Notes under the pieces: model-generated | The model's database searches: none | What the model was told of the DNA's origin: nothing | The model's input: the letters and a program-made list of their open reading frames with translations, nothing else | Made by a program: the position numbers and the translations under genes | In this document: piece by piece, positions 7,835 through 15,001 of the stretch | How positions within the stretch are numbered: position 1 is the first letter of the stretch | Layout: the number at the start of each line of letters is the position of its first letter | NCBI GenBank assembly: GCA_025351645.1 | Contig: JANXVN010000279.1 | Span: forward strand, 1-38,607 | Direction of reading: 5' to 3' | Source: Ferruginibacter sp. | GTDB lineage: Bacteria; Bacteroidota; Bacteroidia; Chitinophagales; Chitinophagaceae | Length of the DNA: 38,607 bases

Positions 7835-8600
7835 TGTATATTTTTAAGTGTGTGCTAAAGTTGAAGATATATGTAAAAATAAAGGTAAGTTTTGTAGCAG
7901 GCTAAGTTTTTTATAAACGGTCTGTAGTACAGCTCAGCTCTGTGCAAAACGGGCTTGGCTCTTTTATATATTGGGTAAGCAAGCCCGTTAAAGTAAGGGT
8001 AGATGGGTATGCGCTTGAACCCATATCGCTTTACCAAAGTACTTAGGAGCTTGGTTTAATAGCAAATAAAATACTTTACTTACTTCTATTGATTAAGTAG
8101 GTTTCAATTCATTTTGTTACATTTTTAGAAGCTGCAACAATATGGGCTAATAAGTTTTCTTTATTATCCAGGCACTTTAGGGGCAGTTTTTTTAATAGAG
8201 GATGCTAAAAATTAAAATGGGGACAGGATACAAATCCAGCCCCGTTTTAACTCCAATATCCTTTGAAAACCGATGTAAAAGGAAAGTCTTATTTTAAATA
8301 TTAGTTTATTACTAATTTACAAAAACCATAATGATATGAAAAGGCGGCTTAAAATAATAAAGTATACTTTTTACAATAAAATTTTGCAACATTGATCAGT
8401 AACTGCTCCATTAAAAATTTATAAAAATTTCTGTTATTACAATAATAATATGCTGTGTAGAGGGTATAAAGATGCTTAACTGTTAATTTTTCTGGTAGTT
8501 ATTTAATGAATTTATAAAATTCATTTTATAGTAACCTTTATTTAGTTAACGGCATAAAATTGGACTGTAAATTGCAAATATTAACAATCAATTTTTAACC
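7835..8600. other. A+T-rich intergenic region with two hairpins
   Basis: It separates the tricorn gene from the divergent small-protein gene at 8601. It holds a 10-bp perfect inverted repeat (AACGGGCTTG at 7948-7957 and its complement at 7980-7989, 22-base loop) and the hairpin at 8214-8248. I found no convincing coding frame; a 60-codon minus-strand frame at 7855-8037 has no supporting features. Promoters for both flanking genes should lie here. Confidence 0.5.
8214..8248. terminator. Bidirectional terminator-like hairpin
   Basis: The nested stem is AAAA-GGGG / GGAT / ATCC / CCCC-TTTT, with short internal bulges and an ACAA loop. Because it carries an A tract on one side and a T tract on the other, it could terminate in either direction. 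No gene I can support ends beside it, so what it terminates is unknown. Confidence 0.45.
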
Positions 8601-8834
8601 ATGAAAAATAAGTTTTTTAAAATAGACGAAATTAATATTGGTGATGATGTACTTATTAATGATAAGCACCAAACGCATCATAATTTGTTCTGGAGAGTTA
8701 TAAATAAGCTTGCAAATAATAAACTGCTTGTAGAAATAAAGGAAATGGGATACGCCGAAAAATATATTATCTCTATAAAAGACGTAATTAATTTGGAAAA
8801 AAATTGCGTGGCTTTCCACAAATTTAATTTTTAG
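8601..8834 (+). CDS. Small SH3-barrel-like cytosolic protein, unknown function
   Basis: 77 residues, no signal peptide, Lys/Asn/Ile rich. The predicted pattern is short beta strands: 'IGDDVLIND', 'LFWRVINKLANNKLLVEIKE', 'EKYIISIKDVINLE'. The order of strands (entry strand with G-x-x-V, central strand ending in an acidic residue, last strand with a V-hydrophobic pair) parallels the next gene, and also the N-terminal domain of the protein at 36948. KOW/SH3-like folding is inferred only from this. A frame on the opposite strand covers the same bases but is Phe/Tyr/Cys rich and unconvincing. Confidence 0.6.
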   Translation: MKNKFFKIDEINIGDDVLINDKHQTHHNLFWRVINKLANNKLLVEIKEMGYAEKYIISIKDVINLEKNCVAFHKFNF

Positions 8835-8935
8835 CTGAAAAATAGTGCTGGCATTAAATTGATGAACGAAGATAATATCCACAAGTTTTTTTTAATATGT
8901 GGATAACAGCATAAAATAGTATCGCCCTAAAACGA

Positions 8936-8943
8936 TATTTTTG
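8936..8943 (+). promoter_or_regulatory. Bacteroidota -7 box (TATTTTTG)
   Basis: Exact match to TAnnTTTG, ending 19 bp before the ATG at 8963. No clear -33 TTTG is visible at the usual distance, so this is a partial promoter match. Confidence 0.4.
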
Positions 8944-8962
8944 AAATGCTAAAGCTCGTAAT

Positions 8963-9181
8963 ATGAAATATCAATTTGGCCAGACTGTAATACTTTTAAA
9001 TACCGAGTATAAACCCGCAGGCAATGCCATTGTTTGTAATTATGAAGAAAGTTCTAATAAATACGAAGTAGACTTTACTTACCCCGACAGCGATCGGCCC
9101 AACAAAATTTCCGTACCAGCAGAACGTTTGGTCTTGCTTCAAAATAACGAGGATGGTAATGAAGCGGTGCTTGGCAGATAA
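8963..9181 (+). CDS. Small SH3-barrel-like cytosolic protein, unknown function
   Basis: 72 residues starting MKYQFGQTVILLN. The pattern 'FGQTVILLN', 'GNAIVCNYEESSNKYEVDF', 'NKISVPAERLVLL' suggests a five-strand SH3-like barrel, and the tail (NNEDGNEAVLGR) is acidic. It follows the 8601 gene on the same strand after 128 bp, and the two look like distant paralogues. A TAnnTTTG -7 box lies just upstream, so it can be transcribed separately. The specific function is unknown. Confidence 0.65.
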   Translation: MKYQFGQTVILLNTEYKPAGNAIVCNYEESSNKYEVDFTYPDSDRPNKISVPAERLVLLQNNEDGNEAVLGR

Positions 9182-9763
9182 TTATCGCTATCCCGTATAC
9201 TATTTATTTCTTTTATTTAGTTGCCATTTTGCAGGTTAAACATTCTCACGGATTTATCCATCAACTTCATTGCAATGACGGTAACATTTTACACTTTTAT
9301 TACGCTTAATTTTTAAGGCAAACTCGCAGGATTAGTTATTACATTTTACCAACAAAATTAAATTGGGTTATATGCTTTGCGCAGCATCCAAACAACAGCG
9401 ATATGGTAAATTCAATTTGAATTGCTTGTCTAAAATTATACACAAATTGTAGCAATAATTTCTTGAGAAATTATATAAACAATTGTAATAAAATATGCTA
9501 ACAGTAATTTTTTATTAGAGATTTTCTTACAATAGTCTTTTTGTTGCGTTTAAAATGATGGAAATTGCATATCTGCGCTGCCATTGTTTATTTGTGCGAT
9601 AATATAAATTATAATACAATAATAATGCATGTTTTACATTCATGTTTTATGCTTAATTTTTTTTCTATTATAAAAAACATCCAAATAAAATATCCCATAA
9701 AATGGCATGATTATTTAATAACTGTATTGTTCTTAAAACAAATAATATTAAAAAAAATTAACC
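9182..9763. other. A+T-rich intergenic region upstream of yciE-like gene
   Basis: About 580 bases, strongly A+T rich. Small dyads occur (AATTCAA/TTGAATT near 9411-9425, and ATAATTTCT-TG-AGAAATTAT near 9457-9476), but there is no strong terminator and no coding frame I would defend. The long leader before the ferritin-like gene may hold its stress-responsive promoter, but I cannot identify it. Confidence 0.4.
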
Positions 9764-10426
9764 ATGGCAAAGACAACAACAACAACTAAAAGCGTTGCTG
9801 CAACAAATGGAAAAAGCAGTGCTTCATCTAATGTAAAACTGGCTCCTACAAACGGAACAAGCCCTAAAGCATTTACAAAAGCGCCTGCCCCACAAATGAA
9901 GAAGGACGAAGCAAAACAACCCAAAGACAATGATTCCAGGCTGGAGGAATTTTTTCATGATGAATTAAAAGATATTTACTGGGCCGAAAAACATTTGGTA
10001 AAAACATTGCCAAAAATGCAAAAAGCTGCAAGTTCACCTCATCTGAAAAATGCATTTGTTGATCATTTAGATGTTACTAAAAGGCATGTGGCAAGATTAG
10101 AAGAAGTGTTTGGTATTTTAGGCAAAAAGCCACAAGCTAAAAAATGCGATGCCATGGAGGGTATTACAAAAGAAGGCGAAAGTATTATTGAAGATACAGA
10201 TGCGGGCTCTTCTACAAGGGATGTAGGTTTAATCCTTGCGGCACAAAAAGTGGAGCATTATGAAATTGCAACTTACGGTGGGCTTGCACAATTAGCAAGA
10301 ACTTTGGGCTACACAGAAATTGCTTCTATACTGGATACTACTTTAGAAGAAGAAAAAGAAGCAGATAATAATTTAACTTCTTTAGCTGAAAATACAATTA
10401 ACGAATCTGCAGCTTCAGAAGACTAG
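9764..10426 (+). CDS. YciE/DUF892 ferritin-like protein
   Basis: 220 residues. The first ~55 are a low-complexity Thr/Ala/Ser/Lys/Pro tail with (ACA)n codons directly after the start (MAKTTTTTKS). Residues about 58-215 are the DUF892 four-helix ferritin-like bundle. Acidic/His positions sit in LEEFFHDELKDIYWAEKHL (helix 1), HLDVTKRHVARLEEVF (helix 2), KVEHYEIATYGGL (helix 3) and TLEEEKEADNNLTSLAE (helix 4), consistent with a di-metal site. Family members are induced by osmotic or stationary-phase stress in enterobacteria; the exact role is unsettled. The N-terminal tail is longer than in YciE and resembles DNA-binding basic tails, which is inference. Confidence 0.88.
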   Translation: MAKTTTTTKSVAATNGKSSASSNVKLAPTNGTSPKAFTKAPAPQMKKDEAKQPKDNDSRLEEFFHDELKDIYWAEKHLVKTLPKMQKAASSPHLKNAFVDHLDVTKRHVARLEEVFGILGKKPQAKKCDAMEGITKEGESIIEDTDAGSSTRDVGLILAAQKVEHYEIATYGGLAQLARTLGYTEIASILDTTLEEEKEADNNLTSLAENTINESAASED

Positions 10427-10445
10427 TGCATTAGGTAAATTTAGT

Positions 10446-10555
10446 AATGTAGAGCCAATGCCGTTAAGTTAAGGATTATATGTTTGTTTCTACCTCACCC
10501 TAACCCTTTCCAAAGGAGACGAAAGGCTTTAACTTAACGGCATTGAATGTAGAGC
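10446..10555. mobile_element. MITE-like element, copy C, with perfect 10-bp target duplication
   Basis: The element spans 10456-10545 (90 bp) between identical direct repeats AATGTAGAGC at 10446-10455 and 10546-10555. Ends are CAATGCCGTTAAGTTAA and its exact inverse (17 bp). The interior matches copy B closely (CTCACCCTAACCC, then TTTCC-AAA-GGAGA with a damaged stem). It inserted between the stop codon of the ferritin-like gene and its terminator, duplicating the first three bases of the terminator stem. Confidence 0.88.
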
Positions 10556-10582
10556 CATTTGAAATTTCAAATGGCTTCTTTA
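10553..10582 (+). terminator. Terminator of the ferritin-like gene
   Basis: A perfect 24-bp palindrome (10553-10576, AGCCATTTGAAA and its complement) is followed by TCTTTATT. Before the mobile element inserted it would have lain about 37 bp after the stop codon at 10426. Confidence 0.65.
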
Positions 10583-10704
10583 TTGCTATATAATAAATTT
10601 TTTCGTTACTACTAAATGGCTAATAATTACAACTTATTTTGTTTATACTTTATTGTTATTTTTTTATTCTTTTAAAATTATTTGCCATTAAATAAATTGC
10701 TACC

Positions 10705-11826
10705 ATGATTAAACAATACCCTTTTTACTTAAAGAGCACCGTTGTGCTTTTTGGTTTAATACTATTTGTATATGCCCTGCTTAACCTGCGGGATATATTA
10801 GTGCCAATTTCTTTTGCGTTATTGCTGGCGGTACTTTTAAATCCATTTATTAATTTGTTGCAGCGTTGGCATGTGCCTAAAGTAGCGGCTATATTAATTG
10901 CCATTTTGTTTGCCTTTATTTTAATTGCGGGCATAATTTATTTCATATCGATTGAAATGAGCAGCTTTACAGATAAGATGCCTTTATTAAAAATCAAATT
11001 CTCTCAGTTGGCCAGTAAATCACAGCATGCCATTGCTGAAAAGTTTAACATCCCACTAAAAAAACAACAACAATATATTGATGAGGCAGGTAATAGTTTG
11101 AAGCCACTGATTGGCGCTACCGTTGGTACCCTGATGGGTACTTTTGCCCTGATATTTTTACTACCAGTGTACACATTTCTATTTGTTTATTATAAGGTGC
11201 TTATCTTAAACTTTTTATATGAAACTTTTGCTGAGAGCAATTCAAAAGAAGTAAGCATAGTTTTAAAACAAGGCAAAGCAGCTATCCAAAGCTATATGTT
11301 TGGCCTGCTGCTGGAAGCTTTAATAGTTGCCATCTTAAATTCTGCCGCCTTATTATTGTTAGGGGTAGATTATGCAATTTTAATTGGGCTTATTGGAGCG
11401 CTCTTAAATATACTTCCATATATTGGCGGCATCATAGCCATATTCTTGCCTGTTTTTATTGCCACCATTACTAAAGATGGATATAATACGCAAATTGCTA
11501 TAGTTGGGGCTTATGTGGTAATACAATTTATAGACAACCATTTTTTAGTGCCTTATATAGTTTCTTCTAAAGTGAAAATAAATGCGCTGATATCTATTAT
11601 TACCGTTTTACTGGGTGGCGCAGTTTGGGGCGTCTCTGGCATGTTCCTTTCGATCCCTTTTATCGGTATTTTAAAAATTGTTTTCGATAGGGTGCCTGAC
11701 CTAAAGCACTGGGGCAAATTGCTAGGTGATGAAGTACCAACAAAACACAAAGGGCAAATATGGAACAGTAGGGGCAAACAAAAAAAGGAAGTTGTTGCCA
11801 ATCCTTTAAATGCAACAGCTGCTTAA
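10705..11826 (+). CDS. AI-2E family (PerM/UPF0118) inner membrane transporter
   Basis: 373 residues, with about eight hydrophobic segments: two at 9-45, one at 60-82, one near 138-168, and a cluster from about 205 to 330. The topology and motifs are those of the AI-2E/PerM family: 'RDILVPISFALLLAVLLNP' near residues 28-46, the soluble helical stretch at 85-135, and 'LGVDYAILIGLIGALLNILPYIG' and 'GAVWGVSGMFLSIPFIGILKI' near the C-end. Members export small molecules or act as Na+/H+ antiporters; the substrate here is unknown. It starts about 130 bp past the terminator, so it is an independent unit. It has a short basic C-tail. Confidence 0.88.
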   Translation: MIKQYPFYLKSTVVLFGLILFVYALLNLRDILVPISFALLLAVLLNPFINLLQRWHVPKVAAILIAILFAFILIAGIIYFISIEMSSFTDKMPLLKIKFSQLASKSQHAIAEKFNIPLKKQQQYIDEAGNSLKPLIGATVGTLMGTFALIFLLPVYTFLFVYYKVLILNFLYETFAESNSKEVSIVLKQGKAAIQSYMFGLLLEALIVAILNSAALLLLGVDYAILIGLIGALLNILPYIGGIIAIFLPVFIATITKDGYNTQIAIVGAYVVIQFIDNHFLVPYIVSSKVKINALISIITVLLGGAVWGVSGMFLSIPFIGILKIVFDRVPDLKHWGKLLGDEVPTKHKGQIWNSRGKQKKEVVANPLNATAA

Positions 11827-12020
11827 CGCCTTGCATTACTCTATGAAAGTTCTAATTACTGTAAATTGTTTGCTTTAATAATGTATAAGCTAATAGTTCT
11901 TTTTAGTAGTCTGAGAGGTAGTATACTTCTTTAATTTAGTATAGTATTTTTTCACAGCAAAGGCATTTGATAAAACCTTAAACTGGCAACTAAAGTTTTT
12001 ACTTCATACGATTCAAACAT

Positions 12021-12037
12021 GACTTTATTATAAAGTC
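12021..12037. promoter_or_regulatory. Dyad GACTTTA-TTA-TAAAGTC upstream of blaI
   Basis: A 7-bp perfect inverted repeat with a 3-base centre, 68 bp before the blaI start. It may be an extra regulator site or part of the promoter. Its function is unknown and its sequence differs from the TACGAA dyads. Confidence 0.35.
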
Positions 12038-12067
12038 TTACTAAATAAATAAATTATTTTAATTTAT

Positions 12068-12101
12068 TACGAAACATTCGTAGCTTTACGAAAACTTCGT
12101 A
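12068..12101. promoter_or_regulatory. Twin BlaI/MecI-type operator
   Basis: Two 15-bp dyads of identical design, TACGAA-ACA-TTCGTA (12068-12082) and TACGAA-AAC-TTCGTA (12087-12101), are offset by 19 bp and end 3 bp before the blaI ATG. BlaI/MecI repressors bind dyads as dimers and repress their own operon, so this is the obvious autoregulatory site. It overlaps the place where the ribosome binding site would be. The half-site TACGAA differs from the classical TACA/TGTA half-site, suggesting a shifted specificity. Confidence 0.8.
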
Positions 12102-12104
12102 ATA

Positions 12105-12467
12105 ATGGTAAATAAATTAACGCTTCAAGAAGAACAAGCCATGCAAGCCATCTGGCAAACAGGGGAGGGCAATGTAAAAATGTTTCTCGATAAAATGGAA
12201 GCTCCTATTCCTCCCTACACCACTCTAGCATCTACAGTAAAAAATTTAGAGAAAAAAAAATTTCTACAAAGCAGGCTTGTAGGCAATGCTTATGTGTATA
12301 GCCCGTTAATAACCGAGGCAGATTACAAGAAAAAATTTATCAATGGTTTCGTAGCAGATTATTTCGACAACTCTTACAAACAACTGGTGAGCTTTTTTAT
12401 AGACCAAAAAAAGTTATCGCCTAAAGAATTGAAAGAAATCATCAACCTGATAGAAGCGAAAAAGTAA
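12105..12467 (+). CDS. blaI: BlaI/MecI/CopY family repressor
   Basis: 120 residues. The N-terminal winged helix at about 3-75 begins LTLQEEQAMQAIWQTGEGNVK and continues PPYTTLASTVKNLEKKKFLQSRLVGNAYVYSP, matching the family's 'LTxxEwxIMxxlW ... tyTTvxTxlxxLexKgl' pattern. The C-terminal dimerisation helices (80-120) include the region normally cleaved to inactivate the repressor (NSYKQLVSFF). It is followed after 21 bp by its sensor-protease partner, so the two form an operon. Twin operators lie directly in front. The name reflects the family; target genes beyond its own operon are not known. Confidence 0.92.
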   Translation: MVNKLTLQEEQAMQAIWQTGEGNVKMFLDKMEAPIPPYTTLASTVKNLEKKKFLQSRLVGNAYVYSPLITEADYKKKFINGFVADYFDNSYKQLVSFFIDQKKLSPKELKEIINLIEAKK

Positions 12468-12488
12468 ATCAATCTAAAATATTTATTT

Positions 12489-14243
12489 ATGAATTTTTTA
12501 TTTGAATACCTTTTAAAATTATCCATCTGCCTTAGTGTAGTGTATGCCTTTTATTTTTTCGTTCTAAGGCGCCTCACTTTTTATAACTGGAACCGCTGGT
12601 ACCTTTTATTATATTCCGCCACCTGCTTTTATATCCCTTTTATAGACATTGCCTATTTGTTAGGCTTTACCGGAAACAACACCGTATTAGAATCTATACC
12701 CGCTTTAAACTTAACAGTTGTAAGCGGGCCCAGTAAAATTTCGACAAAGTATTTTTTTATAAACTGGCTGCTTACTATTTTGCCGGTGGTGCTGATTGCA
12801 GGTGCTGGCATTTTATTATTGCGTTTGGGTATTCAATACATCTCTTTTTTACGGTTAAAAAATAAAGCCATCTTGATAAATGATGACGGCGTAAAAATTT
12901 ACCAGGTTCAAAATAACATTATCCCCTTTTCCATCGGCAACTCAATTTTTATACATGCAGGGCTGCACAATGATGAGGGGCTGAGGGAAATAATCCGCCA
13001 TGAGTTTGTGCATGTAAAGCAAAAACATACTATCGACATTTTATTTACAGAGTTGTTGTGCATCATTAATTGGTACAATCCTTTTGCCTGGCTTATACGC
13101 CATGCCATTCGGCAAAACCTGGAATTTATTGCCGATAATAATGTTTTGCAAAACGGCTTTGATAAAAAGGAATATCAATATTTATTATTAAAAGTAATTG
13201 GGGTATCGCATTTTAGCATAGCCCCTCAATTCAATTTTTCTTCACTAAAAAAACGCATTGTCATGATGAACAAAATGAAAAGTGCCAAAGTGCACCTGGT
13301 AAGGTTTTTATTTGTGCTGCCAATAGTAGCTACATTATTGCTGGCTTTTAGGGATAAGCATGCAAGCAACCATACAACTTTTGCCCAAACAAATGTTACA
13401 GTAGCACCTACTGGCTTAAATAATATTGCAGATACTGTACCTGTACCTGTTTCGTTACCCCAAAATGTAAAATATATTAATGTTAATAATGGCAAGGCAA
13501 CTGTTACTTTAAAAAATGGAAAACAGGAAAAATATGATCTGGATGATGAAAAGGGACTAGCATTATTTACTAAAAAATACGGTGCTTTGCCACCGCCACC
13601 GCCGCCACCGCCACCGCCACCGCCACCGCCACCACCGCCGCCAGCGCCGGATGGTAATGCGCCAATACCGCCTCCACCGCCTCCAACACCATTGACACAC
13701 AGCCAGCCCGTTATTATTATTGGTGGTAAAGATTGTGTATCAACCAGCACAGTCGTACCATTATATTTAGTTAATGAAAAAGAAATTGCCGGTACGGAAA
13801 TGATTAATATTAACCCAGCCGATATTGAAAGAGTAGAAGTATTTAAAGGTGAAGAGGCAATGAATAAATACGGCAAAAAAGGCAAAAACGGCGTTGTATT
13901 AATTACAACCAAAAACGGAAAAACCAGTACTACACATATTAATTTTACGCCAGCAGGTATTCAGGGAACTGTAAGCAACGTTTTAATAAGTGATAAAAAA
14001 ACTACTGTAACATCGAAAGATTCTAAAGCTGTAACAAAAATTTTAATAAAGGATGTACTCCCAGATAACGTGCTTTATATAATTGACGGAAGGGAAAGCA
14101 CCCAAAACGATATGAAATTGTTAGACCCAAATACTATACAATCAATGGATGTTTTACAAGATGCGCAAGCAGAAAAGACTTATGGGGCAAAAGGAAAGAA
14201 TGGCGTTATAAAAATAACAACGAAACTGTTACAGGCACAATAA
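12489..14243 (+). CDS. BlaR1-type M56 protease with two TonB-plug-like domains
   Basis: 584 residues. Membrane helices are at about 4-26, 36-55 and 92-112, with a fourth near 275-290. The zinc protease motif HEFVH (His171, Glu172, His175) lies between helices, with the downstream metal ligand region at NLEFIADNNVLQ. As in BlaR1/MecR1, the cytoplasm-facing protease should cleave the BlaI partner. The periplasmic C-half has no penicillin-binding domain. It has an 18-residue proline run (368-385), a second Pro-rich stretch, and two repeats resembling TonB-receptor plug motifs: 'NPADIERVEVFKGEEAM...GKKGKNGVVLITTK' and 'DPNTIQSMDVLQDAQAEKTYGAKGKNGVIKITTK'. The signal it senses is unknown. A terminator follows. 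Confidence 0.88.
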   Translation: MNFLFEYLLKLSICLSVVYAFYFFVLRRLTFYNWNRWYLLLYSATCFYIPFIDIAYLLGFTGNNTVLESIPALNLTVVSGPSKISTKYFFINWLLTILPVVLIAGAGILLLRLGIQYISFLRLKNKAILINDDGVKIYQVQNNIIPFSIGNSIFIHAGLHNDEGLREIIRHEFVHVKQKHTIDILFTELLCIINWYNPFAWLIRHAIRQNLEFIADNNVLQNGFDKKEYQYLLLKVIGVSHFSIAPQFNFSSLKKRIVMMNKMKSAKVHLVRFLFVLPIVATLLLAFRDKHASNHTTFAQTNVTVAPTGLNNIADTVPVPVSLPQNVKYINVNNGKATVTLKNGKQEKYDLDDEKGLALFTKKYGALPPPPPPPPPPPPPPPPPPAPDGNAPIPPPPPPTPLTHSQPVIIIGGKDCVSTSTVVPLYLVNEKEIAGTEMININPADIERVEVFKGEEAMNKYGKKGKNGVVLITTKNGKTSTTHINFTPAGIQGTVSNVLISDKKTTVTSKDSKAVTKILIKDVLPDNVLYIIDGRESTQNDMKLLDPNTIQSMDVLQDAQAEKTYGAKGKNGVIKITTKLLQAQ

Positions 14244-14266
14244 AACGCCCCGGTTTTTTTTATTAT

Positions 14267-14295
14267 GGGGATGAGGTAATACTTATCCCCTTTTT
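14267..14295 (+). terminator. Terminator of the blaI-blaR1 operon
   Basis: GGGGATGAG and CTTATCCCC form a 9-bp stem (one G-U pair) around GTAATA, followed by TTTTT. It begins 24 bp after the blaR1-like stop codon. Confidence 0.8.
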
Positions 14296-14734
14296 ATCCC
14301 CGATAAAATAGCCTTGAATTACACAAAATTGCTATAATGTAGTAATTATACTACGCTATGAATGCGAATATCCTCAAATAAAATCTGGGTTACTACTTAA
14401 AAGAAGAAATTTTGCTACATAAAAAATAGAGCAGTTTTGCTATTGCCTATCATTATTATTAAGCCCATCTTTGTATCAGAAGTTGATTGATATTAGTTTA
14501 TCAATCATGTCCAAAAATCCAGATCAACCAAAAAAATTGTTTCAATATCCTTAATTAAAAAATCACAAATCCAATATCAGTCAACTTCTACTTTTTGTTT
14601 TGTTTATAATGTTTAAGTTTTTAGTGTAAGTTTTCAAGTTTTCAAAGTTTTCAAGTTCGCAAAGTTTTCAGAGTGTACAAATGTTTTTGTTCAAACTAAG
14701 TGCTGTCTTGTTTAATATTATATTTGTATCTCCC
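14296..14734. other. Non-coding stretch with an inverted repeat and short repeats
   Basis: No credible coding frame. It contains a 19-bp imperfect inverted repeat (14478-14496 and 14571-14589, AGAAGTTGATTGATATTAG against AGAAGTTGACTGATATTGG, 74-base loop) and a run of AGTTTTCAA-like short repeats at about 14625-14672. It ends at the strong terminator at 14735. A small RNA is possible but unproven. Confidence 0.4.
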
Positions 14735-14765
14735 AAAAAAGGCCCTCCAATAGGGGCCTTTTTTT
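14735..14765 (+). terminator. Strong rho-independent terminator without an assigned gene
   Basis: AAAAAAGGCCC pairs perfectly with GGGCCTTTTTT around an 8-base loop (TCCAATAG), with one further T. The nearest upstream gene on this strand ends 490 bp earlier and already has its own terminator, so this may close an unannotated transcript. Confidence 0.75.
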
Positions 14766-15001
14766 ATGTACTGCAACAACCCGGGCTATTTTGTTTATCA
14801 GTAATTATTTTAAAGCTAACAAACGGGCAATGCTTATAAGCAATAAGTAAAAGTTATAAACGTTCCAGATATACTTGATTTCTTTACCAAACACTTATAA
14901 GGCATTAGATCATTTTTTGCTAACCAAAATCCGCTATAATGAAATTCTTTACACAAGGCTTTTCTGTCAATTTTATTTCCATTAATAAATATTTTAAATT
15001 A

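Noticed and set aside
13226-13912. 228-codon minus-strand frame with a poly-glycine run
   Set aside because: It is the complement of the proline-codon tract in the BlaR1-like gene.
14939-15001. Upstream ATG for the T9SS protein
   Set aside because: Would bury the signal peptide 21 residues inside the protein.
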